A stretch of DNA of 64,000 nt from Gracilibacillus timonensis (GTDB taxonomy: Bacteria > Bacillota > Bacilli > Bacillales > Amphibacillaceae): NCBI RefSeq assembly GCF_900086715.1, contig NZ_FLKH01000012.1, positions 806,001 through 870,000 of the forward strand, given 5' to 3'. Both the position numbers and the translations under genes were made by a program. Position 1 is the stretch's first letter; every line of letters starts with the position of its first letter. Positions 25,561-34,826 of this stretch are shown one piece after another. The notes beneath the pieces are model-generated. The model worked only from the letters and a program-made list of their open reading frames with translations, was not told the origin of the DNA and ran no database searches.

Positions 25561-27114
25561 GTGTTAGAAAGTCAATTTGTCCAGTGTCAGTTGGTGCTCC
25601 ATCTAATCGAAAAGGAGCAATTCGAGCTTGTGACGATTTCATCCAATCAGCAGGAGTATTTATTGTGGCGGCGTCATAAACGCCATACGGAAATTGTCCA
25701 TGTGTCTTCCACCCCTTTTTCGTGGCAGCAAGAGCTTGAGCGTGTCGTGCGTTTAATCGAACAAAATGCATTGCGTCAGTTACAACAATCGTTGCTTTTT
25801 CAAAAAGTATCTTTTTATCATGTGTTTTTAAACGAACGTTATCTAGAACAAGATTGGCATGAAATGAGTCTGGAAATGCCAAAACATAAAAAGGTTCAAT
25901 CTTCGGATGTTTATGTATGGCATAAAGAAGATCAACAAGATTTGGCTCGTTTTTTTCAAGAAGTAAAGCTAAAAGAACCTCTATCTTTTACTATTCAGAC
26001 GCAAGGGCTGGCGCTCTCCTATGAAGTGACAGCATTGCAAAAACGAATCACCGATTATCATCAACAAACGTTAAAAGATGTGCAAGCCGTGTTTCAACGA
26101 GCAAAACCGTATATGACATACTTGTTGCTTGCTATAAATTTGATTATGTTTTTCCTCCTGGAATCCAATGGAGGCTCTACTAATACCGAGACATTGATCG
26201 ATTATGGGGCCAAGTATAATGTAGCTATACTTGATGGTGAATGGTGGCGGATCCTTTCTTCCATGTTCTTGCATATTGGATTTGTCCATCTAATTCTCAA
26301 TATGTTGGCCTTATATTTTATTGGGACATTGGTTGAAGGGATATACGGTAATGTGAGGTTTACGCTGATTTACTTTTTAAGCGGAATTGCAGGAGGTTTA
26401 TGTAGTTTTGCGTTTAGTCCAAGCGTTGGAGCAGGAGCTTCTGGTGCCTTATTTGGACTATTTGGTGCTTTGCTTTATTTTGGGCTCAAAAAGCCAAACC
26501 TCTTTTTTCAAACAATTGGTGCCAATGTGTTGTTTATTGTAGCAATTAATGTGGTTTTTGGTTTTGTGGTTCCCCAAGTCGACCATGGGGCTCACTTAGG
26601 AGGATTAGTCGGTGGTTTTCTCGTAGCTGCTATGGTCATGCTTCCCAAAACAAAGGGATTTTTATGGCGCATAGTAGCAACAGTCATATTTCTGGTCTAT
26701 CTGGCAGCGATCCTATTATTTGGCTTGTCCAACGATAGGGTTCAATTTGATGAGACTATGCAAATCCTGCATGTGGAGCAGTTACAGCAAGAAGACAACT
26801 ATTCGCAAATGATTGATACGGTAACGCAGACACTACCACATGCTGAAGATTACCAAGCAGAGCTTCTTTTTTTGCGCTCGATTGCTTATGTACATACAGA
26901 AGACCCCGATCAGGCAATTCGTGATTTAGAACAGGCCGTACATTTAAAGTCAGACTTTGAGAATGGTTGGTACAATTTGGCCTTGCTATATCACCTAGAG
27001 GGTCAGCAAGAAGATGCCTTGATAGCGGCAGAACAGCTATTGGGGTTAAATGACCAGGATGAAAGTTATCTGGCCTTGTATGATGATATTCGTCAAGAAC
27101 AAGAGAGCCACTGA
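25561..27114 (+). CDS. gluP: Rhomboid intramembrane serine protease GluP (YqgP)
   Basis: A 517-residue membrane protease. The N-terminal cytosolic domain (about 1-175) is followed by a rhomboid core of six to seven helices with the WR motif (EWWRILSSMFLHIGFVHL), the nucleophile Ser294 in GASG and His345 in DHGAHLGG. The Ser-His spacing of 51 residues equals that of B. subtilis YqgP (S288/H339). The C-terminal part (about 400-510) has TPR-like repeats. In B. subtilis it cuts the Mg transporter MgtE with FtsH under manganese stress. The start is GTG. Confidence 0.94.
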   Translation: MLESQFVQCQLVLHLIEKEQFELVTISSNQQEYLLWRRHKRHTEIVHVSSTPFSWQQELERVVRLIEQNALRQLQQSLLFQKVSFYHVFLNERYLEQDWHEMSLEMPKHKKVQSSDVYVWHKEDQQDLARFFQEVKLKEPLSFTIQTQGLALSYEVTALQKRITDYHQQTLKDVQAVFQRAKPYMTYLLLAINLIMFFLLESNGGSTNTETLIDYGAKYNVAILDGEWWRILSSMFLHIGFVHLILNMLALYFIGTLVEGIYGNVRFTLIYFLSGIAGGLCSFAFSPSVGAGASGALFGLFGALLYFGLKKPNLFFQTIGANVLFIVAINVVFGFVVPQVDHGAHLGGLVGGFLVAAMVMLPKTKGFLWRIVATVIFLVYLAAILLFGLSNDRVQFDETMQILHVEQLQQEDNYSQMIDTVTQTLPHAEDYQAELLFLRSIAYVHTEDPDQAIRDLEQAVHLKSDFENGWYNLALLYHLEGQQEDALIAAEQLLGLNDQDESYLALYDDIRQEQESH

Positions 27115-27130
27115 TCTCAGTGGCTCTTAT
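27104..27130. terminator. Bidirectional terminator at the end of gluP
   Basis: Stem AGAGCCACTGA/TCAGTGGCTCT overlaps the gluP stop and is followed by TATTTATTT. It lies between convergent genes. Confidence 0.85.
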
Positions 27131-28004
27131 TTATTTGCTGATATAATATGTCTCCTTGCTGATCATCGATATTATATAAAACAAGTAAATGATCCCCTGC
27201 TTTGCTTATTAATAATAACGGCATGGTTACCTCAGAAAATTCTTTTTTATCGATAAGCGGTATCAGATAATTCCGGTACAACCCTTCCCAAAGCTGTCCA
27301 ATTATTTGATCGGTCTCTGCCTGTGTAAAGCCTGATATAGGGTGTTGCTGGAATTGAAGGATATCGCTTAATGGAATTTGCTCATACCGATTGCTATCCA
27401 ATTGATGATCCGACATCCATTGCTGCCAGGTATGGTCCAATTGTTGATAAATAGCCTGATTCCATTTAGTTTGCTCTTCTTTACCTGTTTCTTCCCATGC
27501 CTCAGAATCGGTAAAGATATACAGGTTATCTTTCGACATTTGCTGTATGCTCCTTATTTGATCCTCAGGATAATGCACCTCACCATGATGATAGGAAACC
27601 GCCTGAAATAAATGGTTGCCACTCCCTTGAAATGTCTTTTCTAAAGCCAGATCAGCTACTGATTCCTTCCAAAGACTCTTCACCCCTTTAAGCAGACCGT
27701 CCTGAAAAAGCAGACTGATATCCTGCCTAAGGTATACCGATTGATTTGTCGAACTGGTTGCTGCCCATTGTATTTGGTAACCTTTATTAGGGGCAGGTGA
27801 TAATAAATCAAGCATCGTGACAGCCTCGGTAAACTGCACGGTTGGATCAGGCGGAAAATATTGCAATGTTTCTTGCGATTTGTCATGTTGAATTAATAAT
27901 AACAAGAGAAGAATCATTAATAATGTACAAAAAATGGTATGCCATCTACGGGTTAAAAAACGTATTTGTTGTCTGATTACTTCCACCACCTTGTTTAGAT
28001 GCAA
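27117..28004 (-). CDS. Unrecognised membrane-anchored protein
   Basis: The 295-residue product has a basic N-terminus and one hydrophobic segment (about 22-38), then a long soluble part, probably outside the membrane, rich in Gln and His with many aromatic residues. No catalytic or family motif is evident. The start is uncertain: a TTG at 28004 is given, but an AAGGTGG site lies inside the frame at about 27985-27991, so translation may begin downstream. It is divergent from the SpoVAF/GerA-like gene, with about 90 nt between them. A sporulation or germination link is only a guess from position. Confidence 0.6.
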   Translation of the reverse strand: MHLNKVVEVIRQQIRFLTRRWHTIFCTLLMILLLLLLIQHDKSQETLQYFPPDPTVQFTEAVTMLDLLSPAPNKGYQIQWAATSSTNQSVYLRQDISLLFQDGLLKGVKSLWKESVADLALEKTFQGSGNHLFQAVSYHHGEVHYPEDQIRSIQQMSKDNLYIFTDSEAWEETGKEEQTKWNQAIYQQLDHTWQQWMSDHQLDSNRYEQIPLSDILQFQQHPISGFTQAETDQIIGQLWEGLYRNYLIPLIDKKEFSEVTMPLLLISKAGDHLLVLYNIDDQQGDILYQQINKSH

Positions 28005-28092
28005 TATAAAGCTTGTCTTATGTATATGTGCATGAAATAGCCCATGTTAGTGAAAGCTATAAGAAACCTATGGGAAAGCGAGAGAATAAAGT

Positions 28093-29541
28093 ATGAATTC
28101 CTTGTATCATGATTATGAGACAACCGTAAAATATATGCATGAGTATTTAGCGATTGAAAAAAGCTTTGACTTGATTCAAATGGATCTGCACTATGCCGAC
28201 AGAAGAATGAGTTTATTCCTAGTGGATGGTTTAGTCAAAGATGAAATGCTGCATTATTTGATGCGTTTTTTGGCAGAATTAGATAAGGACGCCTTGGCAG
28301 AAGCCCCTTTAGAAAAATTAATTAAAAGAGATATTCCTTATGTGGAGCTGGATGTAGAACAAGATATACAAAAGGCAGCTGATTTGGTGTTGGCTGGACC
28401 TACTGCTTTAGTTGTAGAAGGAATTCCTGAGATCATTATGATTGATGCCAGAACTTATCCTGTAAGGGGACCGGAAGAACCCGATTTAGAAAGAGTAGTA
28501 CGCGGATCGAGAGATGGATTTGTGGAAACCATTATTTTTAATACGGCCTTAACCAGAAGAAAAGTGCGGGATCGTTCATTACGAATGGAATATATGTCGA
28601 TTGGCAGAAGGTCAAAGACAGATGTATGCATTTGTTATTTGGAGGATATCGCTGATCCTAAGAAAGTAAAATTCCTCCAAGAACATTTGAATCGGATTGA
28701 TACAGATGGACTGCCCATGGCAGAGAAAACGATTGAAGAATACCTAAGTGAGAAAACATGGAATCCATATCCAACTATACGTTATACAGAACGACCTGAT
28801 ACGGCAGCAGAACATTTATATGAAGGCCACATTTTATTGATGATCGATGGTTCTCCAAGCGTCATGATCACACCCGCAACCTTTTGGCATCATTTACAGC
28901 ATGCTGAAGAATACCGACAAAAGCCATTTATTGGTGTTTATTTGCGAATGGTTCGATTTTTTGCGGTATTTGCTTCGATTTTTTTGTTACCTTTTTATTA
29001 TTTATTATCGACAGAGACAGGTCTTGTGCCAGAGTCTCTAGCGTTTGTTGGTCCGAGAGAAATTGGTCTGATTCCTTTAATTGTCCAGTTTCTTATTGCC
29101 GAGGTTGGCATTGACGTCTTGCGTATGGCGGCAATCCACACGCCTTCCGCTTTAGCAACTGCCTTAGGATTAGTATCTGCGATTATCATTGGTCAAATTG
29201 CGGTGGAAGTAGGGTTATTTTCCAATGAAGTCATGCTTTATTTGGCTGTAGTTGTGATGGGGACCTATGCCACGCCCAGCTATGAATTAAGTCTGGCTAA
29301 TCGTGTAACAAGGCTTATGTTACTGCTGATCACTGCGTTATTTGGGACGAAGGGGTTTGTCTTAGGAAGTACTTGCTATTTGTTATATTTGGTCCATTTA
29401 AAAACCTTTTATATTGGTTACCTATGGCCATTTATTCCCTTTGATGCAAAATCATTTTTGCAAGTTTTCATTAGACAGCCAGTTACAAGAGATTTCCAAC
29501 GCCCTGTCTTTCTAAATCCACAAGATCCGGATAGGAGATAA
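28093..29541 (+). CDS. SpoVAF/GerA-family spore germination protein
   Basis: A 482-residue GerA-A-type protein: soluble N-terminal part (about 1-275) and four to five membrane helices (about 285-455). The pattern AEAPLEKLIKRDIPYVELDV and RTYPVRGPEEPDLERVVRGSRDGFVE is that of the GerA N-domain and is close to SpoVAF. It stands alone, without GerB or GerC partners. GCATG-N18-AAAGCTA at 28030-28059 resembles a forespore (sigma-G/F) promoter in part. It probably acts in the inner spore membrane in germination; the role is inferred from family. Confidence 0.85.
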   Translation: MNSLYHDYETTVKYMHEYLAIEKSFDLIQMDLHYADRRMSLFLVDGLVKDEMLHYLMRFLAELDKDALAEAPLEKLIKRDIPYVELDVEQDIQKAADLVLAGPTALVVEGIPEIIMIDARTYPVRGPEEPDLERVVRGSRDGFVETIIFNTALTRRKVRDRSLRMEYMSIGRRSKTDVCICYLEDIADPKKVKFLQEHLNRIDTDGLPMAEKTIEEYLSEKTWNPYPTIRYTERPDTAAEHLYEGHILLMIDGSPSVMITPATFWHHLQHAEEYRQKPFIGVYLRMVRFFAVFASIFLLPFYYLLSTETGLVPESLAFVGPREIGLIPLIVQFLIAEVGIDVLRMAAIHTPSALATALGLVSAIIIGQIAVEVGLFSNEVMLYLAVVVMGTYATPSYELSLANRVTRLMLLLITALFGTKGFVLGSTCYLLYLVHLKTFYIGYLWPFIPFDAKSFLQVFIRQPVTRDFQRPVFLNPQDPDRR

Positions 29542-29597
29542 AGTATTTTTATTTCTTTTTATAAGTGTCTTTGGTATAATATCTTAGGTGATAATTA

Positions 29598-29795
29598 ATG
29601 AAGGATATGTATGAGGTGCGCAAGCTGTTATTACGGTTCGGCACCATTATTTATAGTGGGGACCGTTTAGCAGATTTGGAACTAATGGAAGATGAATTTA
29701 TTGAATTATATCAAGTGAATATGATCACAAAAGATGAATGGTTGCAAGCAAAAAGGATTATAATGAAAGAAAAAGAAAAAACAGATAAAGGGTGA
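29598..29795 (+). CDS. YqgQ family protein
   Basis: A 65-residue helical, acidic protein (DMYEVRKLLLRFGTIIYSGDRLADLELMEDE) matching the YqgQ/DUF910 family, which always lies before the glucokinase gene in Bacillus. Its function is unknown. An AGGTGAT site precedes the ATG. Its stop codon lies just ahead of the glcK start, so the two should be one transcription unit. Confidence 0.88.
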   Translation: MKDMYEVRKLLLRFGTIIYSGDRLADLELMEDEFIELYQVNMITKDEWLQAKRIIMKEKEKTDKG

Positions 29796-29800
29796 GCCAG

Positions 29801-30760
29801 GTGGAAAAGGATTTGTTAATTGGAATTGATATTGGGGGAACAACAGTAAAAAATGCAATTTTCACAAAAGCTGGAGAGATAGTGGCGAAATGGGAGATTC
29901 CAACGGATTTAACGAATCAAGGTGCAAGCGTCCCAGCTGATACTTGGGCCTCTATTGAAAATAAATTGGCAGAACTGGACATCAGTAAAGACCGCTGTTT
30001 GGGGATGGGAGTCGGTGCTCCAGGTTTCATTGAGCCAGAAACGGGTAAAGTAGCTATAGCAGTAAATATTGGCTGGAAAAATTTTGCGTTAAAATCTATT
30101 TTTGAAGAAATTTCTGGTTTACATGTGTATGTGGAAAATGATGCGAATATTGCCGCGTTAGGCGAGAACTGGAAAGGATCAGGGAATCAAGTAAAAAACA
30201 TGATTGCCGTAACCTTAGGCACAGGAGTTGGAGGTGGCATAATCGCAAATGGTCAAATAATCAGTGGTGCTAATGGTACTGGTGCTGAAATTGGTCATAT
30301 CACGGTAGAAGAGGACGGTGCATACTGTAATTGTGGCAGATATGGCTGTTTAGAAACTGTTACATCGGCAACTGGCATCGTGCGACAAGCCGAAGAATTG
30401 ATTGCGGAAGGAAAGGCAGATCCATTGTTGCAACGCAAAGAGAAAAATGGAGCTATCACGACAAAGGATGTATTTGAGGTGGCAGCAGAAGGAGATACAG
30501 ATTGTCAATCTTTAATAGATCATGTAAGTGAAGTGCTTGGATCCAGTCTGGCGATGCTTGCGATTATAACGAATCCAGCGAAGATTGTGATTGGTGGTGG
30601 TGTTTCTAAGGCGGGAGCTCAGTTATTGGAACCTCTAAAAGTGGCCTTTGAAAAACACACCCTTCCTCGCACGAATGAAGCTTGTGAATTTGAAATTGCG
30701 CAATTAGGAAATGATGCCGGTGTGTATGGCGGCGCATATTTGGTCTTGCAAAATAGTTAA
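29801..30760 (+). CDS. glcK: ROK-family glucokinase GlcK
   Basis: Phosphorylates glucose with ATP to glucose-6-phosphate in the cytosol. The 319-residue product has the ATP-binding LLIGIDIGGTTVK (5-17), VENDANIAALGE, GTGVGGGII, and the ROK zinc motif HITVEEDGAYCNCGRYGCLE. The chosen GTG 29801 lies 8 nt after AAAGGG; a GTG at 29792 is too close to that site. It follows yqgQ directly. Same order as B. subtilis yqgQ-glcK. Confidence 0.95.
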   Translation: MEKDLLIGIDIGGTTVKNAIFTKAGEIVAKWEIPTDLTNQGASVPADTWASIENKLAELDISKDRCLGMGVGAPGFIEPETGKVAIAVNIGWKNFALKSIFEEISGLHVYVENDANIAALGENWKGSGNQVKNMIAVTLGTGVGGGIIANGQIISGANGTGAEIGHITVEEDGAYCNCGRYGCLETVTSATGIVRQAEELIAEGKADPLLQRKEKNGAITTKDVFEVAAEGDTDCQSLIDHVSEVLGSSLAMLAIITNPAKIVIGGGVSKAGAQLLEPLKVAFEKHTLPRTNEACEFEIAQLGNDAGVYGGAYLVLQNS

Positions 30761-30960
30761 AATATGTTACTATATATCTCATGGCATAAATGAAATGTAA
30801 ATTTTTTTTAAGATTTATGAAACTTATTTGTGATATTGTTCGTCTATAATAGAGAGAGATAGACAGAGTAATAGACACTGGCCTGTGATCATAAAAATGA
30901 AATAAATACAAGATGATCATGCCAGTCAAAGTGGGACGAATTGTTTTGAGGAGGAGAAGT

Positions 30961-32850
30961 ATGTTTAAGAAAAAGCTGCACATGCCTTTGTTTTTAATCG
31001 CAGCATTGTTATTTGGAGCCAAAACGTATATTATCTACCGTTTTATATTTAATATTTCCTTGGAGAATGCTATGCAAGAGTTGATACTCTTGATTAATCC
31101 ATTCGCCACCGCCTTTTTCTTCTTTGCGTTAAGTTTATTTTTTAACAAGAGAAGGCAGATCAAGTTTATTAAATACGGGATGATATTAGGAAGTTTAATT
31201 CTGTATTTTAACATTGTGTTTTATCGTAACTTTTCAGATTTTATTACGATCCCGGTGTTATTCCAAGGAAGTAACGCAGCGGATTTAGGAAGCAGTGTGC
31301 TTGACTTAGTGAAGTTTGGAGACATTGCCTTATTTGTCGATGTTGTTATCGTTTGGCTACTTGCTAGGAAGTATGGTGAAAAATTAGCTGTTACATTCTC
31401 TAAACGCTACCGATCACTAGTCATCGCTACTTCTATTGCATGTTTAGTTGGTAACTATGTATTAGCGGAAATTGAACGTCCGCAGTTATTGCAAAGAACC
31501 TTTGACCGTGAGTATTTGGTGAAGAACATCGGTGTGTTTAACTACCATATTTATGATGCGATATTACATTCTAAATCCAAGGCTCAGCGTGTGTTCGCTG
31601 ATGGTAATGAGTTAAATGATATTGCTGATTATATGAAAGAAGAGACAACAAGAAAAGGTAATGAAGACATGCACGGGATTGCCAAAGATAAGAATGTTAT
31701 ATTTGTCTCCCTGGAATCTTTGCAGAGCTTTGTTATTAACAATACCGTGAACGGTGAAGAAGTAACACCATTCTTAAATGATTTGGTGGATGATAGCTAC
31801 TACTTTGAGAACTTCTATCACCAAACGGAGCAAGGTAAAACATCTGACTCAGAGTTTATCATTGAGAATTCACTGTATCCGTCCCCTAGAGGAGCCGTAT
31901 ATTTCACTCATGGTCAGAATGATTACCATTCATTACCAGAGATTTTGAATCAACAAGGTTACTATACCTCTGTGTTCCATTCCAATAATAGTAGTTTTTG
32001 GAATCGGGATGTAATGTATGATAATATTGGCTACGATCATTTCTATGATGAAAACGCCTTTGAAGTAACGGACGAAAACTCTGTTGGCTGGGGACTCAAA
32101 GATAAACCTTTCTTCAAGCAGTCAATGAAATATTTAGAACAAATGGATCAACCTTTCTATTCGAAGTTTATTACGTTAACAAACCATTATCCATTTGATT
32201 TAGCGGAAGAGGATGCGACAATTGATCAATATGATTCCAATTCGAACACACTTAATAAGTACTTCCAGACCGTCCGGTATATGGATGAATCGATCGAAGA
32301 ATTCTTTACCTATTTAAAAGAATCAGGTTTATATGAGGATTCCATTATCATTCTAATGGGTGACCACTATGGTATTAGTGACTTTCACCAAAAAGCAATG
32401 AGTCAATATCTGGATGAAGATTATACAGATTATCTTCATGCTCAGTTGCAACGAGTACCTTTCTTTGTTCATATACCTGGACAAGAAGGTAAAGTGATGT
32501 CAGAAGTTTCTGGACAAATCGACGTAAAACCAACTATTCTTAACCTTATTGGTGTCGATGCAGATGAAGACTTATCCTTTGGTACAGATTTATTTAGTGA
32601 AGATAGAAAAGATTTCCTTGCTTTCCGTGACGGTAGTTTCATTACCGATGACTATGTTTACGCCAAATCACATTGCTATGACCGTGAAACAGGTGAGTTA
32701 ATCGATGAGGAGAATGAAGATTCAGCGAATAACGAAGAACAAGAGGCCTGTGGTCCAATGGTAGAAAAAGTTGAGGAAGAATTAGGGTATTCTGATGAGA
32801 TCATCTTTGGTGATTTATTCAGATTCTATGATTTTAAAGACGAAGAATAG
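30961..32850 (+). CDS. Lipoteichoic acid synthase family protein (LtaS/YqgS)
   Basis: Polymerises glycerol phosphate from phosphatidylglycerol onto the lipid anchor of lipoteichoic acid. The 629-residue product has five N-terminal transmembrane helices (about residues 8-190) and an extracellular sulfatase-like domain (about 240-600). The nucleophile is Thr294 in QGKTSDSEF, and metal-site segments VSLESLQS, HSNNSSFWNRD and MGDHYGI are visible. A strongly acidic C-terminus follows. The start ATG 30961 is right after GAGGAGGAGAAGT; the frame extends upstream without a site. Confidence 0.94.
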   Translation: MFKKKLHMPLFLIAALLFGAKTYIIYRFIFNISLENAMQELILLINPFATAFFFFALSLFFNKRRQIKFIKYGMILGSLILYFNIVFYRNFSDFITIPVLFQGSNAADLGSSVLDLVKFGDIALFVDVVIVWLLARKYGEKLAVTFSKRYRSLVIATSIACLVGNYVLAEIERPQLLQRTFDREYLVKNIGVFNYHIYDAILHSKSKAQRVFADGNELNDIADYMKEETTRKGNEDMHGIAKDKNVIFVSLESLQSFVINNTVNGEEVTPFLNDLVDDSYYFENFYHQTEQGKTSDSEFIIENSLYPSPRGAVYFTHGQNDYHSLPEILNQQGYYTSVFHSNNSSFWNRDVMYDNIGYDHFYDENAFEVTDENSVGWGLKDKPFFKQSMKYLEQMDQPFYSKFITLTNHYPFDLAEEDATIDQYDSNSNTLNKYFQTVRYMDESIEEFFTYLKESGLYEDSIIILMGDHYGISDFHQKAMSQYLDEDYTDYLHAQLQRVPFFVHIPGQEGKVMSEVSGQIDVKPTILNLIGVDADEDLSFGTDLFSEDRKDFLAFRDGSFITDDYVYAKSHCYDRETGELIDEENEDSANNEEQEACGPMVEKVEEELGYSDEIIFGDLFRFYDFKDEE

Positions 32851-32854
32851 CAAT

Positions 32855-32890
32855 AAAAAAGGGATGAACTTTCGGGTTCATCCCTTTTGC
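32855..32890 (+). terminator. Terminator of the LTA synthase gene
   Basis: Stem AAAAGGGATGAAC/GTTCATCCCTTTT with a 6-nt loop, 5 nt after the stop codon. Confidence 0.92.
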
Positions 32891-32934
32891 TATGGCTAGG
32901 AAATAGTAGGAAGACGTGCTGTTTATGCAAGTTG

Positions 32935-33130
32935 GCAATCGCAAGGTAAGAGTAATGAGAACCTTTGTTTTTCTCAATTTAAGAAAAACCAGGAAAACTT
33001 CGCCCGTTCCTTTATTACGATATAAATTGAACGTATAAATGTAACAAAAAACGTATGACAAGCAAATCTTTGCTCGCATGATTACTTCGTTTGGTCTATT
33101 CGTGTGAATGGATCAAGAGCACCTATCCGA
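32935..33130. repeat. Family-B intergenic repeat, copy 3 (inverted)
   Basis: Read on the minus strand this is GGTGCTCTTGATCCATT..., GCGAGCAAAGATTTGCTTGTC, ACATTTATACGTTCAATTTATAT, GGAACGGGCGAAGTTTTCC and TTTTTCTTAAATTGAGAAAAA, matching 4.97-5.11 kb over most of its length and 9.0 kb in its middle. It is noncoding. The remainder of this 386-nt gap (to 33206) shows no feature. Confidence 0.7.
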
Positions 33131-33206
33131 TCCATGAGACATGATTTCATTCCACTTATATCATCAACTGATTCTTTCAAAGTTTATCTAGGATCTTATA
33201 CTTTCC

Positions 33207-33246
33207 AATTAAAAAAACGCCTAGGACGGCGCTTTTTTAATTGGAA
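33207..33246 (-). terminator. Terminator of the DUF2759 gene
   Basis: A long stem, CCAATTAAAAAAACGCC/GGCGCTTTTTTAATTGG, includes the stop codon of the minus-strand gene and supplies a T-run for leftward transcription. Confidence 0.85.
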
Positions 33247-33416
33247 ACATAGGGATGAATTAATTCCCAATACAGTGTTGCAATGGAAAAGAAACCAAAC
33301 ACAAGAGAAGATAAACCAGCAAATAATATGCCAAGTATATTCTGGGCTTTAAACTCACGTACTAAGCCAGCAACACACAAAATAGCTATAACAAGCACGA
33401 TAAATCCTAATACCAT
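33237..33416 (-). CDS. DUF2759 family membrane protein (YqgW-like)
   Basis: A 59-residue protein, MVLGFIVLVIAILCVAG followed by LVREFKAQNILGILFAG and a second hydrophobic stretch, so two membrane helices with a short basic loop. Length and pattern match the DUF2759/YqgW family of unknown role, and the position next to the yqgX homologue agrees with B. subtilis. The ribosome site is GGAGG, 7 nt ahead of the ATG. Confidence 0.82.
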   Translation of the reverse strand: MVLGFIVLVIAILCVAGLVREFKAQNILGILFAGLSSLVFGFFSIATLYWELIHPYVSN

Positions 33417-33562
33417 GTTACGACCTCCTTCACTTCATAAGTTGAATATTTTTCAATTCAGACTTTTACCATTATAATATGTAAATATAACGAATTCATC
33501 ATTATTTTAAATGAAAATGTCTAATTTGTCCATTAAAACATTAGGAAAGGAAGTGTTAAGAA

Positions 33563-34186
33563 ATGATGATAACACCACTATCTTTAGGACCAATGGGAAC
33601 AAACTGCTATATTATCGCTAAGGGAGTAGAGGCGATCATTGTTGATCCTTCAGGAGAAGCTAATAAGATTGCAGAAAAATTAACAGAGCTACGGGTGCAG
33701 CCATTAGCTATTTTATTAACACATGCACATTTTGATCATATCGGTGCATTAGATGAGATTAGAGAGCAATACAATATACCGGTATACCTAAGTAAACAGG
33801 AGCAAGGCTGGTTGTCTGATCCAGAAAGAAATGGTGCTTTACTCTTTGGTTTAGGAGATAAAACAGCTAAAGAGGCAGACTTCTTTTTTACAGATACAGA
33901 GCTTAGTTTTGGAAGTATAACACTGTCTTTGCGTAAAACGCCAGGACATTCTCCTGGAAGTGTTTCATTTATCTTTACAGAAGCAGAAAGTGTGATTGAC
34001 GGTGACAGCCTGTTTAATAGCGGTATTGGACGAACCGATTTATTTGGCGGGGATTATGAACAATTAGAGAAGAGCATTAAAGAGGAGCTGTATTCACTAC
34101 CAAGTCATTATACGGTCTATCCCGGACATGGTCCCAAAACGACGATTCAAAACGAACAGGCAAGCAACCCATTCGTAAAAGGCTAA
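33563..34186 (+). CDS. MBL-fold metallohydrolase (glyoxalase II-like, YqgX)
   Basis: A 207-residue metallo-beta-lactamase-fold enzyme with the metal motif THAHFDHIG (about 53-61), GHSPGSVSF, DGDSLFNSGIGRTDL and YPGHGPKT. It resembles B. subtilis YqgX, a hydrolase of the glyoxalase II group, so it probably hydrolyses a thioester. The precise substrate is not readable. The start ATG 33563 (or the adjacent 33566) follows AGGAAAGGAAG. Confidence 0.9.
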   Translation: MMITPLSLGPMGTNCYIIAKGVEAIIVDPSGEANKIAEKLTELRVQPLAILLTHAHFDHIGALDEIREQYNIPVYLSKQEQGWLSDPERNGALLFGLGDKTAKEADFFFTDTELSFGSITLSLRKTPGHSPGSVSFIFTEAESVIDGDSLFNSGIGRTDLFGGDYEQLEKSIKEELYSLPSHYTVYPGHGPKTTIQNEQASNPFVKG

Positions 34187-34239
34187 GGGAAGGGACTCGT
34201 ATATAACCCGACTCATTCCTTTGCCGTTAAACAGGACCA

Positions 34240-34290
34240 AAGATTGGACTGCCGATAAGATCGATGACGTAAAGTAATACTTTTTTTATG
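34240..34290. repeat. Solo family-A terminal repeat
   Basis: GGACTGCCGATAAGATCGATGACGTAAAGTAA carries the left terminal inverted repeat (34252-34276) with a few changes, but no core or right end follows. It may be the relic of a deleted copy. Confidence 0.6.
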
Positions 34291-34330
34291 TAGTGAGTAT
34301 AACTGTCTTTTCTGTGTAAGGCGAGCAGAT

Positions 34331-34371
34331 AAAAACCCCTGATCTAAAGAAGTAAAGATCAGGGGTTTTTG
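34331..34371. terminator. Bidirectional terminator between the MBL and DUF2626 genes
   Basis: A 15-bp perfect stem, AAAAACCCCTGATCT/AGATCAGGGGTTTTT, works in both directions. Confidence 0.95.
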
Positions 34372-34376
34372 GATTA

Positions 34377-34619
34377 TTAATGTCCAAATCCAGGAACAAG
34401 AATAAAGTTGGTATAGAATGTAAAGCCAACAAAGAAAATAGTGCAATAAGCGGCAAATAAGTACATATACATTCTTTCAGATAATTTTAGATATCCAACA
34501 CCCAAAAAGAAAATTGTTTGGGCTAGGAACAGGTAGGCCATTGTTTCCATATCTCCAACATAGAACATAACGGTAAAAATCCCTGTCCAAAAGGAAAGCA
34601 TACGGAAGATTCGATCCAT
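34377..34619 (-). CDS. DUF2626 family membrane protein (YqgY-like)
   Basis: An 80-residue, strongly hydrophobic protein with two to three membrane segments and many aromatic residues (FWTGIFTVMFYVGDMETMAYLF). It matches the DUF2626/YqgY family, always found near comG in Bacillus and of unknown function. A GGAGGGGG ribosome site precedes the ATG. Confidence 0.85.
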   Translation of the reverse strand: MDRIFRMLSFWTGIFTVMFYVGDMETMAYLFLAQTIFFLGVGYLKLSERMYMYLFAAYCTIFFVGFTFYTNFILVPGFGH

Positions 34620-34826
34620 TGTTCCCCCTCCTTTTCAAATCACTATGTATCCATCTCCATCTTTACTTAAATCCGCTAATCATCAGATAACGATTGATTA
34701 GATGGAAGTCTGTTTATATTATATACGAGTCTGATGCAAATGTAAAATATCTATGGAAACAAAAAATATTTTTTATGGCATCTTTCTACCCATCGTTTTT
34801 ATTTAGGATTACCAGATCTACCAAGA

